64,000 bases of DNA from Sanguibacter keddieii DSM 10542. GTDB lineage: Bacteria; Actinomycetota; Actinomycetes; Actinomycetales; Cellulomonadaceae. The notes below the pieces were generated by a model. The model ran no database searches, had not been told where the DNA came from, and saw nothing but the letters and a program-made list of their open reading frames with translations. The DNA is taken from NCBI RefSeq assembly GCF_000024925.1, contig NC_013521.1, positions 310,001-374,000 on the forward strand, read 5' to 3'. The position numbers were made by a program, and so were the translations under genes. Below, one piece after another: positions 25,902 through 35,255 of this stretch (position 1 is its first letter; the number at the start of each line of letters is the position of its first letter).

Positions 25902-27161
25902 TCAGTCGTCCAGTGCGGCCTGGACGGCGGTCTGCGCCTCGGCGAGCAGGGCGTCGACCGGGTCGCCGGCCATCGCGCGCTGGGTGAGGGTGTCGACGGC
26001 GGTGAGCACGTCCGTGCTGTTGACGACGCCGGGCAGCAGCGGACGGCCGAGCGCGGCCTGCTCGGTGAGCGCTGCGACGACGGGGTTCTCCGCGACGTCC
26101 GACGCGGGGACGTCGGTGCGCAGCGGCGGCCAGCCGGAGCCGAGCGCCCAGGTGGTGGCCTCCTGCTGGGAGAGGAAGTAGCTGAAGAACTCCTGCGCGG
26201 CCTCCTGCTGGGCCTGGTCGGCCTGCTCTGTCAGGGCCATCGAGACGCCGATCGCGGACGCGGCCTGCTCCTGCGGGCCGGCCGGGATCGGGGCGATGCC
26301 GTAGTCGACGCCGTTCTCCTCGGAGACGGTCGCCATCCAGGGGCCGCCGATGTACATCGCGGCGCGGCCGCTGCTGAAGAGCCCGTCGCCGCTCACGCCG
26401 TCGACGCCGGTGGGGCTGATCTTCCCTGCGGTGATGGCGTCGTGCCAGAACTCGAGGGTCTCGGCGTTCTCGGGGGAGTCGACGACGGCCTTGCCGTCCT
26501 CGACGATCGCGCCGCCGTTGCCGTAGAAGAGGGAGGGCCACACGCCGTTGCCGACGGTCGCGTGGTCGGCGAGGGCGAGCCCGTACTGCTCGGGGGTGCC
26601 GTCGCCGTCCTGGTCGACGGTGAGGGCCTCGGCGGCCGTGACCCACTCGTCCCAGGTGGTGGGGACCTCGACGCCCGCGGCGTCGAAGAGCGCCTTGTTG
26701 TAGAACATCGTCAGCGGGACGAAGCCGGTCGGGACCCCGTACCGGGTGCCGTCGACGGTGACCATGTCGAGGGCGCCGGTGTTGAGGGCGGGCGTCGCCT
26801 CGTCGGCGTCGTAGAAGTCGTCGAGGTCGACGAAGGCGCCGCGGTCGGCGTAGACCGGCAGGCGCTCTGCCGGCATGGCGACGATCTCGGGGCCGTTGTC
26901 CGCCGAGAGGGCGGGCAGGAACGTGTCGTCGATGACGGCCCAGGGGTTCACCTGGGTGGTGATGGTGATCTCGCCGTCGTGCGCGGCGTTGAAGTCGTCC
27001 ACGATCTGCTCGAGGACGTCGCCGTCGGCCTCGGTGTAGCCGTGCCAGAAGGTCAGCTCGACGGGACCGTCGGCGTCGGACGAGCCGTCGCTCGAGCAGG
27101 CGGTGAGGGAGACGAGCGCCAGGGTGAGCGACGCGGCGACGAGGGAGGGGATGCGCTTCAT
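25902..27161 (-). CDS. Sugar ABC transporter substrate-binding lipoprotein
   Basis: 419 residues, extracellular solute-binding protein family 1. Signal peptide with lipobox LTAC, mature N-terminus Cys-SSDGSS. ELTFWHGYTEADGDVLEQIV and GRAAMYIGGPWMATV are the family landmarks of the two lobes. First gene of the operon that also encodes two permeases, GH1 and GH43. A pair of palindromes at 27187-27212 lies directly upstream and is the probable LacI-type operator. No ATPase is encoded, so a shared ATPase is assumed. Confidence 0.94.
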   Translation of the reverse strand: MKRIPSLVAASLTLALVSLTACSSDGSSDADGPVELTFWHGYTEADGDVLEQIVDDFNAAHDGEITITTQVNPWAVIDDTFLPALSADNGPEIVAMPAERLPVYADRGAFVDLDDFYDADEATPALNTGALDMVTVDGTRYGVPTGFVPLTMFYNKALFDAAGVEVPTTWDEWVTAAEALTVDQDGDGTPEQYGLALADHATVGNGVWPSLFYGNGGAIVEDGKAVVDSPENAETLEFWHDAITAGKISPTGVDGVSGDGLFSSGRAAMYIGGPWMATVSEENGVDYGIAPIPAGPQEQAASAIGVSMALTEQADQAQQEAAQEFFSYFLSQQEATTWALGSGWPPLRTDVPASDVAENPVVAALTEQAALGRPLLPGVVNSTDVLTAVDTLTQRAMAGDPVDALLAEAQTAVQAALDD

Positions 27162-27186
27162 TGCGGTGTCCTTTCAGGGAATCCCA

Positions 27187-27212
27187 CTTACAACGTTGTA
27201 AGACAACGTTGT
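27187..27212. promoter_or_regulatory. Tandem LacI-family operators upstream of the oligosaccharide operon
   Basis: A perfect 16-bp palindrome CTTACAACGTTGTAAG (27187-27202) is followed directly by a second palindromic core ACAACGTTGT (27203-27212). It lies 26 bp before the binding-protein start. The CAACGTTG core is repeated before the LacI-type gene (28351-28366). Even-length palindromes with a central CG are typical of LacI-family sites. Confidence 0.85.
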
Positions 27213-27304
27213 AAGTGAGATCTTCCGACTGGAGAGCGTGTGCTGTCAAGCCCTGTCCGGGTGGGACCTGCGGGTGCGAGGTCGTGACGCGACGAACGCG
27301 CCGG

Positions 27305-28342
27305 TCAGCCGCCTGTCGACTCCCGGACGACGAGCCGGAACTCTGGTGCGGTGAGGCGGGGCTCGATCGCCCCGGTGCCGGCGTCGGCGATCCGCTCCGA
27401 CAGCATCGTCACCGCGGCGCGGGCGATGTCGTGCCGCCCGGGCTCGACCGTCGTGAGGCTCGGGTAGGTGTACCGGCCGTCGGCGACGTCGTCGAAGCCC
27501 ATGAGGGCGACGTCGCCGGGCACGGCCACGCCGCGCTCCTGGAGCGACCGCAGCGCGCCGAGCGCGAGGTCGTCGTTCATCGCGAAGACCGCGTCCATCC
27601 GCACTCCGGCGTCGAGCACCCGGGCCATGGCCTCGGCGCCGCTGCTGCGGTCCCAGGTCTCGACCGGGACCACGAGGTCGTCGTCCACGGCGAGGCCGGC
27701 GGCTGTGAGGGCTTCTCGGTACCCCGCGTAGCGCAGGGCGGCCACCCCGGTGCGTTCGGTCGCGTGCGCGCCGAGCAGCATGACGCGGCGGCGCCCCAGC
27801 CCGAGCAGGTGCTCGGTGGCGGCGCGGGCCGCAGCCTCGTGCTGCATGGTCACGTGGTCGACCGGCCCGGGGAACAGCGGCTCGCCGAGGACCACCAGCG
27901 GTCGACCGGCCGGGTCGGGCAGGACGTCGTCCTGGGTCAGCCCGAGCGGGGCCAGGAGGAGCCCGTCGGTCAGCGACAGGCGCGGGTTGCGCAGGGCCTC
28001 GAGCTCGCGCTCGCGCAGACCCCCGGTCTGCTCCACGAGGACCACGAGGTCCTGCTCGGCGGCCACCCGGATCACCTCGTCGGCGAGCTGCGCGAAGAAC
28101 GCCTGGCCGAGCTCGGGGACGGCCAGCCCGATGACGCCGCTCCGGCCGAGGCGCAGGTTGCGTGCCGCGAGGTTCGGCCGGTAGCCGACCTGCTCGACCG
28201 CGGCCAGCACCTTCGTGCGGGTCGCGGGGCGGACCTGCGGGTGGTCGTTGAGCACGTTCGAGACGGTCTTGAAGGACACGCCGGCGACCTGCGCGACGTC
28301 ACGCAGCGTCGGGGCTGCCCTCCCCTCTGGTCCAGTGGCCAT
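27305..28342 (-). CDS. LacI-family transcriptional regulator
   Basis: 345 residues. The N-terminal LacI helix-turn-helix is TLRDVAQVAGVSFKTVSNVL, followed by the hinge helix RPNLAARNLR. The C-terminal part is a periplasmic-binding-protein-like sensor. It is divergent in role but same-strand upstream of the operon starting at 27161. It is expected to repress that operon and itself, because matching palindromes lie before both. The inducer is probably a xylo- or arabinoxylo-oligosaccharide (inferred from GH1 and GH43). Confidence 0.92.
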   Translation of the reverse strand: MATGPEGRAAPTLRDVAQVAGVSFKTVSNVLNDHPQVRPATRTKVLAAVEQVGYRPNLAARNLRLGRSGVIGLAVPELGQAFFAQLADEVIRVAAEQDLVVLVEQTGGLRERELEALRNPRLSLTDGLLLAPLGLTQDDVLPDPAGRPLVVLGEPLFPGPVDHVTMQHEAAARAATEHLLGLGRRRVMLLGAHATERTGVAALRYAGYREALTAAGLAVDDDLVVPVETWDRSSGAEAMARVLDAGVRMDAVFAMNDDLALGALRSLQERGVAVPGDVALMGFDDVADGRYTYPSLTTVEPGRHDIARAAVTMLSERIADAGTGAIEPRLTAPEFRLVVRESTGG

Positions 28343-28350
28343 GCTCGGAG

Positions 28351-28366
28351 GTTACAACGTTGCAAC
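28351..28366. promoter_or_regulatory. LacI-type operator before its own regulator gene
   Basis: GTTACAACGTTGCAAC, a 16-bp palindrome with one mismatch, sharing the ACAACGTTG core with the operon operators at 27187-27212. It lies 8 bp before the regulator start codon, which supports autoregulation. Confidence 0.75.
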
Positions 28367-28428
28367 GGCCTGTGGCGATCCCTGGAGGCGACGGTGGCGT
28401 CGTCCGTCCCTGCGGCGCTGCCTCGTGC

Positions 28429-29472
28429 TCAGTGCCGGAACCGCGCCACCTGCGAGCTCAGCTCGCGGGCCAGGGCTGCCAGCCCCTCGATGCTCTCCCG
28501 AGCCTGGACGATGCCGCGGGCGACCTCGCCGGTCGACTCGGCGACTCCGGAGATGTGCGACGCGATCTGCACGGACCCGCTGGCGGCCTCGGTGATGTTG
28601 CGGCCGGACTCGTTGGTGGTCGCGGTCTGCTCCTCGACGGCCGAGGCGATGGACATCTGGTAGTCGTTGATCGACGCGACGATCTGCCCGATCTCGCGGA
28701 TGGCGTCGGCCGCGCCCTGCGAGTCGGTGCGGATCGCGTCGACGCGCCGGGAGATCTCGTCGGTGGCCCGGGCAGTCTCCTGCGCGAGCTCCTTGACCTC
28801 GCCGGCGACCACGGCGAAGCCCTTGCCGGCCTCACCGGCGCGTGCCGCCTCGATGGTCGCGTTGAGCGCCAGCAGGTTGGTCTGGTCGGCGATGGCGGTG
28901 ATGAGGCGGACCACGTTGCTGATCTCGGTGCTCGAGTCCGCGAGGCTCACCACGGCGGTGTCCGTCTTCTGCGCGGCGCTCACGGCGGTCGCGGCGACCT
29001 CGGCGGCCTGGTTGGCGTTCCGGGAGATCTCCCGGATGGAGGTCTCCATCTCGTAGGAGCCGGCGGCGACGGTCGAGACGTTCTCCGAGACGCCCGCAGC
29101 GGCACGCGTGACGTCGTCGGCCTGCTGCGAGGCGCGGTCGGAGGCGGCGGCCACCGACGCCGAGACGGTCTCGAGGTCTTGGCTGGCGCTCGCGAGAGCC
29201 GTGGTGGTCGCGGAGATGTCTCGGACGAGGGCCGCGACGTTGCCGGACGCCTCGTTGAGCGCCTCGGCCATCTGGCCGGTCTCGTCGGCGGAGTCGACGT
29301 CGACACGGACGGTGAGGTCGCCGTCGGCCAGGCCCCGCAGCGCGTCACGGACGGCGTGCAGGCGGCGGACGATGCCGCGGGCTACGACCCAGGCGAGCGA
29401 CGCGCCGATGACGAGGGCGAGCGCAGCAGCGGTGAGCGTGACCCACCGGTTGGTCGCCTCGCGGTCGGCCAC
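28429..29472 (-). pseudogene. Methyl-accepting chemotaxis protein lacking its sensor domain
   Basis: What remains has one membrane segment ([20 protein letters not shown]), a HAMP domain ([20 protein letters not shown]) and a full signalling domain with the hairpin tip [20 protein letters not shown] and [13 protein letters not shown]. The periplasmic sensor and first membrane segment are gone; the frame runs upstream into the antisense strand region of a DUF4411 gene that ends 16 bp away. A GTG at 29472 behind GGGAG could still start a 347-residue anchored signalling module. It is therefore either a truncated relic or a repurposed short receptor. Confidence 0.75.
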
Positions 29473-29488
29473 CGGGCTCCCAGGAGGC

Positions 29489-29980
29489 TCAGGCTTCGAG
29501 GACGAACCGTGCCGACTCCTCGCGGAGCATCGCGTAGGGCCCGGTGCACGGAACGTCCAGTGCTCGGCAGGCGTCAGGGAACTTGATCTTCTTCTTCGAC
29601 CCGGGAGCGGGGACCTCGTAGGTGACGACGGTGTGGTTGTAGGCGTGGGCATAGGCGACCAGCTGATAGTCGCCGCTCGCGAGGAACTCGGCCTGAGCGG
29701 CCTGGGTGTAGCCGGTCGAGGAAGAGGTGGTCCACCGGGCGAGGTGGGCCAGGGTCGGCTGAGTCGCTGCGTCCATCGCGAGGAAGAGGGGTGCGTGATC
29801 GACGGCCCAGCCCGTCAGCTCGTCCTGACCCACGTCAAGCTCGTCCTTGATGATGCGGACGCTGGCCAGCATCCCGACAGCCCCGCCGCGTGAGAGCCAC
29901 TCCCAGAAGCCCGGCGCGATGTCGAACCCGTAGTGGGCGCGGTACGACTGGATGAAGACGTTCGCGTCGAGCAGGTACAT
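29489..29980 (-). CDS. DUF4411 PIN-like toxin
   Basis: 163 residues of the DUF4411 family. The first acidic residue of the PIN-like site is in [12 protein letters not shown]. Further conserved acidic positions lie in IKDELD and [10 protein letters not shown], and the end has [16 protein letters not shown]-domain toxins are Mg-dependent RNases. The ATG shares one base with the stop of the ImmA-like gene, so the pair is coupled. DUF4411 with an XRE/ImmA partner is a recurrent toxin-antitoxin arrangement. Confidence 0.85.
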   Translation of the reverse strand: MYLLDANVFIQSYRAHYGFDIAPGFWEWLSRGGAVGMLASVRIIKDELDVGQDELTGWAVDHAPLFLAMDAATQPTLAHLARWTTSSSTGYTQAAQAEFLASGDYQLVAYAHAYNHTVVTYEVPAPGSKKKIKFPDACRALDVPCTGPYAMLREESARFVLEA

Positions 29981-31143
29981 CAGCGGCCTCCGACCCCGAC
30001 CTCGGCGGCGAGGTGCTCGAAGCTCTCGTGCCTCGCGGCCCCGACGAGTGCGTAGGCGTCGCGAAACAGCGTCCGGCCCTCGAACGCGTCGGTCGTGACG
30101 GCCCGGGCGAAGGTCCGGCTCACCCGCAAGGGCTGGGTCTTGAGCCAGTCACCTCCGCCGGGACCGTCGTCGCGTCGCGCGAGGATCGCTACGACACGCT
30201 CGAGCTCGGCGTCGTACAGCTCCCGGTACTCGTCCCAGCCGAGCAGGCCGGCGTCGTAGACGCGCTTGACCACGACCAGGGTGCTGACCTTGAACGACCG
30301 CGCCAGCCGCTCGAGCTCGCCGACGTCGGGCGGCTGGCGGTAGTGCTCACGAAGGTCCGCGAGGGGCAGGAGGACCTCGGCGGCGACCTCGTTCGCCCAT
30401 CGCTCGTCGGCTTGGCCGTCGTGATCGGTGAGGGCGACGTCAGACAGTCCGGTCTGCCCTGCCGCGATGTGCGCGAGCTCGTGCACGAGGGTGAAGATCT
30501 GTGCCGCCTTCGTGTCGGCACCGTTGACGAAGATCACCGGCGCGAGCGGGTCGGCCAGGGCGAACCCGCGGAACTCCTGCGGGTCGAGCCGCCGGTGCGT
30601 GCTGTTCCCGACGATCCCGCTGACCATCACGAGGACGCCGAGGTCTTCGGCGGCGTCGATGAGCCGCCGTCGCGCGATCTCCCAGCTGGCGTATGCGCCA
30701 CGCTCCTCGACCGTGAAGCGGAGGGCCGTCGCGATGCCCCGGGCGACATCTCGGACCGGGGCGGTCGTGGTGACGGACCCGACGAGGGAGACGGGTTCGC
30801 TGCCTTCGGCGAGGGCGTGCTCTCGGTACCACTCCTGGCGGGACTGGCACAGGTGAATCGTGTCGAGGAGGTCGGGGGACGGGCGCCTGACGCGCTCGTC
30901 GCGGAAGGTCCTGAAGTCGTGGAGCGGGACCGGCTCCTCGGGCGGCTCGTCGAGGAAGAAGTACCCGAGCGGGGCGTGGACGGCCTTCGCGAATCCTTCG
31001 AGCTGGCGGAACGTGGGGCGACGGTCACCGGAGACCCAGGCGCTGAAGCTCGGGAAGCGTCGCGCGACCTCGTCGTCGCCGAGCCCGGCGCGGGTCGCAG
31101 CCCACTCGAGCAGCGTCGGTCGCACTCTCACGCGGTCAGCCAT
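29980..31143 (-). CDS. XRE/ImmA-IrrE-type metallopeptidase antitoxin
   Basis: 387 residues. The N-terminal XRE-like helix-turn-helix (FSAWVSGDRRPTFRQLEGFA) binds DNA. The middle ImmA/IrrE zinc peptidase domain has the HExxH motif in LVHELAHIAAGQ and a downstream Glu in ANEVAAEVLLP. Proteins of this type act as antitoxins for DUF4411 or related toxins and can be cleaving regulators. First gene of a two-gene operon with the DUF4411 gene. Confidence 0.88.
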   Translation of the reverse strand: MADRVRVRPTLLEWAATRAGLGDDEVARRFPSFSAWVSGDRRPTFRQLEGFAKAVHAPLGYFFLDEPPEEPVPLHDFRTFRDERVRRPSPDLLDTIHLCQSRQEWYREHALAEGSEPVSLVGSVTTTAPVRDVARGIATALRFTVEERGAYASWEIARRRLIDAAEDLGVLVMVSGIVGNSTHRRLDPQEFRGFALADPLAPVIFVNGADTKAAQIFTLVHELAHIAAGQTGLSDVALTDHDGQADERWANEVAAEVLLPLADLREHYRQPPDVGELERLARSFKVSTLVVVKRVYDAGLLGWDEYRELYDAELERVVAILARRDDGPGGGDWLKTQPLRVSRTFARAVTTDAFEGRTLFRDAYALVGAARHESFEHLAAEVGVGGR

Positions 31144-31237
31144 CCGTCACCTCCTCCCGAACCGTCATCGTACGGCGCAGAGGTCCGTGATCGGCGTTCT
31201 CGGCGGGGCTGTGGAAAACCTCTCGTGGTCTCCGGCT

Positions 31238-31456
31238 CTACGCCTCGGTACCCAGCGCCACCGCGTGCGCCGACCCCTGCACCCCGTGCGCCTCGGCAGC
31301 CGTCGACGGCGGCTCGTAGCCGGAGATCAGCCAGGCCGCAGCGGCGATGATCCCGGCGGCGAGGAGCGTCAGCAGGACGATCATCAGCAGTGCCCGTCGT
31401 CGAGCGGCCTGCAGCCCTGCTCGGCGGTAGTCCTCGGGTGTGGGGCTCTCGTCCAC
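31238..31456 (-). CDS. Small single-span membrane protein
   Basis: 72 residues: a short polar, basic cytoplasmic start with YRRAGLQAARRRA, one long hydrophobic segment (LLMIVLLTLLAAGIIAAAAW), then an outer tail of about 25 residues. No family recognised. It lies between the toxin-antitoxin pair and the surface-protein terminator and seems to have its own transcript. Confidence 0.6.
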   Translation of the reverse strand: MDESPTPEDYRRAGLQAARRRALLMIVLLTLLAAGIIAAAAWLISGYEPPSTAAEAHGVQGSAHAVALGTEA

Positions 31457-31579
31457 GGGCTGCTTCCCCCTGCTGTCGGTGCGTCGTCGGTCTGCGGTCG
31501 AGGCAGGTCGCCTCGCAGACGCTCAGCGCCACACTAGCCCCGCCACCACGTCGTCCAGCAGCTCCACCACGACGACGAG

Positions 31580-31613
31580 GTGAGGGCCCGGCGGACGTCC
31601 GCCGGGCCCTCAC
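31580..31613 (-). terminator. Perfect-palindrome terminator of the surface-protein gene
   Basis: 15-bp perfect stem GTGAGGGCCCGGCGG (31580-31594) with its complement at 31599-31613, with an ACGT loop. It starts 21 bp beyond the stop of the surface-protein gene. Without a T-tract, but this is common in high-GC actinobacteria. Confidence 0.8.
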
Positions 31614-31634
31614 CCTCGATCGTTCAGAGCAGGG

Positions 31635-33707
31635 TCAGCCCTGCGTGCTCCGGCGGCGCAGCAGGAGCAGCGACGCTCCGGCCACCGATGCCGCGAGGCC
31701 CGCGGCCACGATCCAGACGACGGCCGAGCCGGTGCTGGCGAGGCCCTCGGCCGCGACGGTGGGGGCCGGCGTGCTGGCCGGGGCCGCCGCGACGGCGGGT
31801 GCCTGAGGCGCAGCAGGCGCGACCGGTGCCGCGGGGGTCACCGGCGTGACGGGCGTGACCGGGGACCCGGGCGTCAGCGGGACGGTCGCCGCCAGGTAGG
31901 TCACCGTGACCAGGGCCTCGGTGCTGAGCCCGCGCACGTCGCTCACCTGGTAGGTGATCGGGGTGGGGTTGCCCGTGAACCCGGCGGCGGGGGTGAAGGT
32001 GATCGACCCGTCGACCGGGTCGACGGTCCAGGTGCCCTCGCCCTCGACGACGAGCTCGGTGAGGAGGTCGCCCTGGGGCCCGACAATCCGGACGGTGGTC
32101 GGGTCGAGGTCGCCGAGGTCGTTGCCGAGCACGTCGAGGGTGACCGGCTGGCCCTGGACGTTGTCGAGCGACTGGTCAGCGGCGGCTGCGGGCACGTAGG
32201 TCACGAGGACGTCGGCCTGGGCGGTGTTCCCGCGGTCGTCGCTCACCTGGTAGGTGATCGGCGTGGGGTTGCCGGAGAACCCGGCGGCGGGCGTGAAGGT
32301 GATCGAGCCGTCTGCCGGGTCGACGGTCCACGTGCCCTCGCCTTCGACGACGAGCTCGGTGACGAGGTCGCCCTCGGCCCCGACGACCCGCACCGAGGCG
32401 GGGTCGAGGTCGACGCCCGCGTCGTTGCCGAGCACGGGGAGGGTGACGGGCTGGCCCTGCGCGTTGTCGAGCTTCTCGTCGTCGGCCGCGGCGGTGGTGT
32501 CCTTGGCGACGTTCTCGAAGGAGCAGGTGACGTCGGTGACGCCGACGGGCACCACGAAGGAGCCGGAGCTGCCGGTCCCCGAGGTGACGAGGCCCCCGGT
32601 CGAGGCGTCGAGGCACGTCCACGTCGTCGTGTAGTCGTCCGGGTTCGTGCCCGGGGTGGGGCGCTGGTCGATCGTGTAGGTCTGCCCCGGCAGGATGAGG
32701 ATCGGGCCGACGACGGCGGAGTCGCGTCCGTCGGTGCCCTCCGGGCTGCCGATCGGGTCGCCGCCGGTGCCGAGCTCGACGGTGAAGTCGTCACCGTCGT
32801 CGTAGCGGCCGTCAGGCAGCTCGGTGGTCAGGCGTGCGGTGAAGGGGAGTGCCCGGCTGCCCAGGTCGGTCAGCGGCGTCGCGAAGGCCTGGGAGCCGAC
32901 GGTCCCACCGGTGGTCGGGTTGATCTGGAAGAACGTGCCGCCCCCGTAGAGGTACAGGTAGCCGTCGCTGCCGAAGGCGATCGAGTTGACGCCGCCTGCG
33001 GTGATCGCGCCACCCACGGCGGTGGCCGTCGCGGTTCCGGTGGCGATGTCGGCCGCGTCGGCGCGGTACACCTGGCCGCCGGTCGCGGCGTCGCCCGCCC
33101 CGGCGACGAAGTACATGTTGCCCTGGCCGTCGAACACGAGGTCACCGTTGCCGCCGGGGGCTCCTGCTGCAGTCACCGTCACGGAGTCGGGGGCGATGGT
33201 GTTGGTCGCCGCGTCGTAGCGCGCGAAGGTGAACGTCGAGCCGCTGGACTGACCCCCGAAGAAGAGGTCACCGGACCGCGCGTCGACCCCGCCCATCGTG
33301 TTCGCGACATCCGGGCCCGTGGTGCGGGCGACCGACACCCACTCCTCGGTCGAGGCCGTGTAGCGGTGCACCGTCGTGCCGTCGGTGAGCATGAGGAGCC
33401 CGCCGTCGACGGACACACCGATCTGGTTGACGTTCCCGGGGTTCGCGCCGACGACCGGCACGGTCAGCGTGGTCGGGGCGGCCGTCCCGGTGGTCGGGTC
33501 GATCTCCTGGATGGTGCGGCTGCCCGACATCGTCCCGTAGAGAGACGTCGGGGAGAAGGGGTCGGCGGCCCACGCCGCGCCGGGGGCGACGACGGTGGCT
33601 CCGGCGAGCACGAGGGCGGCGGCGAGGGTCGCGCCACCCAGACGTGCGGCCGACGGTGCGGACGCCCGCCGGGGTCGGGCGGGGGCGGTGGACAGGGCTG
33701 AATGCAC
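31635..33707 (-). CDS. Sortase-anchored surface protein with CshA-like repeats (LASTG)
   Basis: 690 residues. It has a Sec signal peptide ending AWAADP, then a beta-propeller-like region with recurring GN-G/A-D patterns (residues ~50-280). Next come a prealbumin-like domain ending VTCSFENV, two CshA-like repeats of about 100 residues, and a Pro/Ala/Val/Thr linker. The protein ends with LASTG at about residue 656, a hydrophobic span and RRR. LAxTG is the motif of class E sortase; a class E sortase gene ends at 63816. GTG 33707 is chosen because GAGGAG lies 7 bp upstream. It is probably an adhesin. Confidence 0.85.
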   Translation of the reverse strand: MHSALSTAPARPRRASAPSAARLGGATLAAALVLAGATVVAPGAAWAADPFSPTSLYGTMSGSRTIQEIDPTTGTAAPTTLTVPVVGANPGNVNQIGVSVDGGLLMLTDGTTVHRYTASTEEWVSVARTTGPDVANTMGGVDARSGDLFFGGQSSGSTFTFARYDAATNTIAPDSVTVTAAGAPGGNGDLVFDGQGNMYFVAGAGDAATGGQVYRADAADIATGTATATAVGGAITAGGVNSIAFGSDGYLYLYGGGTFFQINPTTGGTVGSQAFATPLTDLGSRALPFTARLTTELPDGRYDDGDDFTVELGTGGDPIGSPEGTDGRDSAVVGPILILPGQTYTIDQRPTPGTNPDDYTTTWTCLDASTGGLVTSGTGSSGSFVVPVGVTDVTCSFENVAKDTTAAADDEKLDNAQGQPVTLPVLGNDAGVDLDPASVRVVGAEGDLVTELVVEGEGTWTVDPADGSITFTPAAGFSGNPTPITYQVSDDRGNTAQADVLVTYVPAAAADQSLDNVQGQPVTLDVLGNDLGDLDPTTVRIVGPQGDLLTELVVEGEGTWTVDPVDGSITFTPAAGFTGNPTPITYQVSDVRGLSTEALVTVTYLAATVPLTPGSPVTPVTPVTPAAPVAPAAPQAPAVAAAPASTPAPTVAAEGLASTGSAVVWIVAAGLAASVAGASLLLLRRRSTQG
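31938..32471. repeat. Tandem coding repeat (two units, 300-bp period)
   Basis: Units at 31938-32168 and 32238-32471 are nearly identical over long stretches. Each starts with the sequence for the YQVSD end and covers a CshA-like module. The units arose by duplication and can change in number by slippage or recombination. Confidence 0.75.
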
Positions 33708-33995
33708 GGAGATGCTCCTCGAGGATGGGCGTGGCACGGTCGACCGGAGACGGTCTGCGTCATGCTGGCCGGGCACCGTGGCAGCGCGTTCTCCAGGGCC
33801 GACGCTCACCGAGGCTCGCACCCTGGACGGCGCCGGGACGCCGGGAGAGGCGTATTCCATACCGGGTTTCATACCGGTGCACGCCGTGCCTGCGGGCTGC
33901 CCGGCGTTACGGTGTCTCCTGGCCGACGACACCTGACGTGCAGCGCCCCGAGACCTCACGCGGTCGGCCCCAGAAACATCTTCCGAGGAGCCCCG

Positions 33996-35255
33996 GTGAC
34001 GATGCCTGCTGCGCGGGACGGGCGACGGCTCCTGTGGTCGGCCCTGCTCCTTGCCGTCGCGCTCAACGCCGCCTACGGCGGGCTCGGCGGGATCGTCATC
34101 CCCTCGCAGGTCGCCCTCGTCGACGAGTCCCGCAAAGAGGTCGGCCTGGCCGTCGTCATGACGTCGTCGTCGCTCGTGACCCTCGTCGTCTCGCCGTGGG
34201 TCGGGGCGCTCTCCGACCGCACCCGCTCTCGCTGGGGCCGCCGGTCGCCGTGGATCCTCGGTGCGGCCGTGGCTGCGGTGCCCGCGGTCCTGTCGCTCGG
34301 GTGGGCGACCTCCGTCCTGGGGCTCACGCTCGGCTGGGTCGCCGCCCAGGCGCTGCTCAACGCAGTGCAGTCGCCCTTCGAGGCGGCCGTCGCCGACGGG
34401 GTCGACCGCCGGCAGCGCGGACGGGCGGGGTCGTTCTTGGGGGTCGGGGTCGCCGCGGGGCTGGCGCTCGGGGTGGTGTGGGCTGCTCGGCTCGTCGACC
34501 GGCCGGTGCTCGCGACCGGCGCGCTCGCGGGCCTCGTGCTCGTCGCCGCGGTCGTCTTCGTGCGGCAGACGTCGTCCGGCGCGGCGCTCGAAGGTGCCGT
34601 CCCCGAGGCTGCCCTGGTCGGGAGTGCCGCTGGCGCGACGCCCCGGGCGTCCACCGTCGTGGCGACCCTCGTGAGCCTGTGGAGGCACGACGACTTCCGG
34701 CGGGTGTTCGTCGGGCGCTTCGCGCTGGTGCTGGGGAACCAGATGATCTCGAGCTACATGCTGTTCATCCTCATGGACCACGTGGGCCTGACCCGGACGG
34801 AGGCCGCCGCGCAGGCGAGCCTCGTGGTCGGGGTGCACACGGTCTGCCTCGGGGTCGGTGCGGCGCTCACCGGACGGTGGACCGACAGGCTCGGTCGGCG
34901 CAAGCCCTTCGTCGTCGTCTCGACGGTCGTGGTCGCCGCGGCGCTCGTCGTGCCTCTCGTCTCGCCCACGGTCGGCGCGGTCCTGGTCTACGCGGTCGTG
35001 GCGGGGCTGGGCCGGGGCGTGTACCTCGCGGTCGACACCGCGCTGATGATCGACGTCCTGCCGGAGGCACTCACCACCGGTCGTGACCTCGCCGTCCTGG
35101 GCCTCGCTCAGGTGCTGCCCCAGACGCTCGCCCCGGTGGTCGCGGCGCTCCTGCTGTCCGCGACCGGCGGAGCGTACGAGGGCCTCTTCGTCCTCGCGAT
35201 CGCCCTGGTGCTCGTGTCCCTCGTGCCCGTCCTGCGGATCCGCGGCGTGGCCTGA
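33996..35255 (+). CDS. MFS transporter
   Basis: About 419 residues with 12 expected membrane segments. The MFS loop signature is WVGALSDRTRSRWGRRSPWI between segments 2 and 3, and again RWTDRLGRRKPFVVV between segments 8 and 9. GTG 33996 follows GAGGAG with 6 bp spacing; ATG 34002 is the alternative. It is divergent from the surface-protein gene. The GPH/sugar:cation type of loop sequence suggests a sugar or sugar-derivative transporter, but the substrate is unknown. Confidence 0.85.
   Translation: MTMPAARDGRRLLWSALLLAVALNAAYGGLGGIVIPSQVALVDESRKEVGLAVVMTSSSLVTLVVSPWVGALSDRTRSRWGRRSPWILGAAVAAVPAVLSLGWATSVLGLTLGWVAAQALLNAVQSPFEAAVADGVDRRQRGRAGSFLGVGVAAGLALGVVWAARLVDRPVLATGALAGLVLVAAVVFVRQTSSGAALEGAVPEAALVGSAAGATPRASTVVATLVSLWRHDDFRRVFVGRFALVLGNQMISSYMLFILMDHVGLTRTEAAAQASLVVGVHTVCLGVGAALTGRWTDRLGRRKPFVVVSTVVVAAALVVPLVSPTVGAVLVYAVVAGLGRGVYLAVDTALMIDVLPEALTTGRDLAVLGLAQVLPQTLAPVVAALLLSATGGAYEGLFVLAIALVLVSLVPVLRIRGVA

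Noticed and set aside
23956-27249. One 1097-residue minus-strand ORF spanning several genes
   Set aside because: Only its C-terminal part (from ATG 24846) is a permease. The remainder is Arg/Pro-rich out-of-frame reading of the permease and binding-protein genes.
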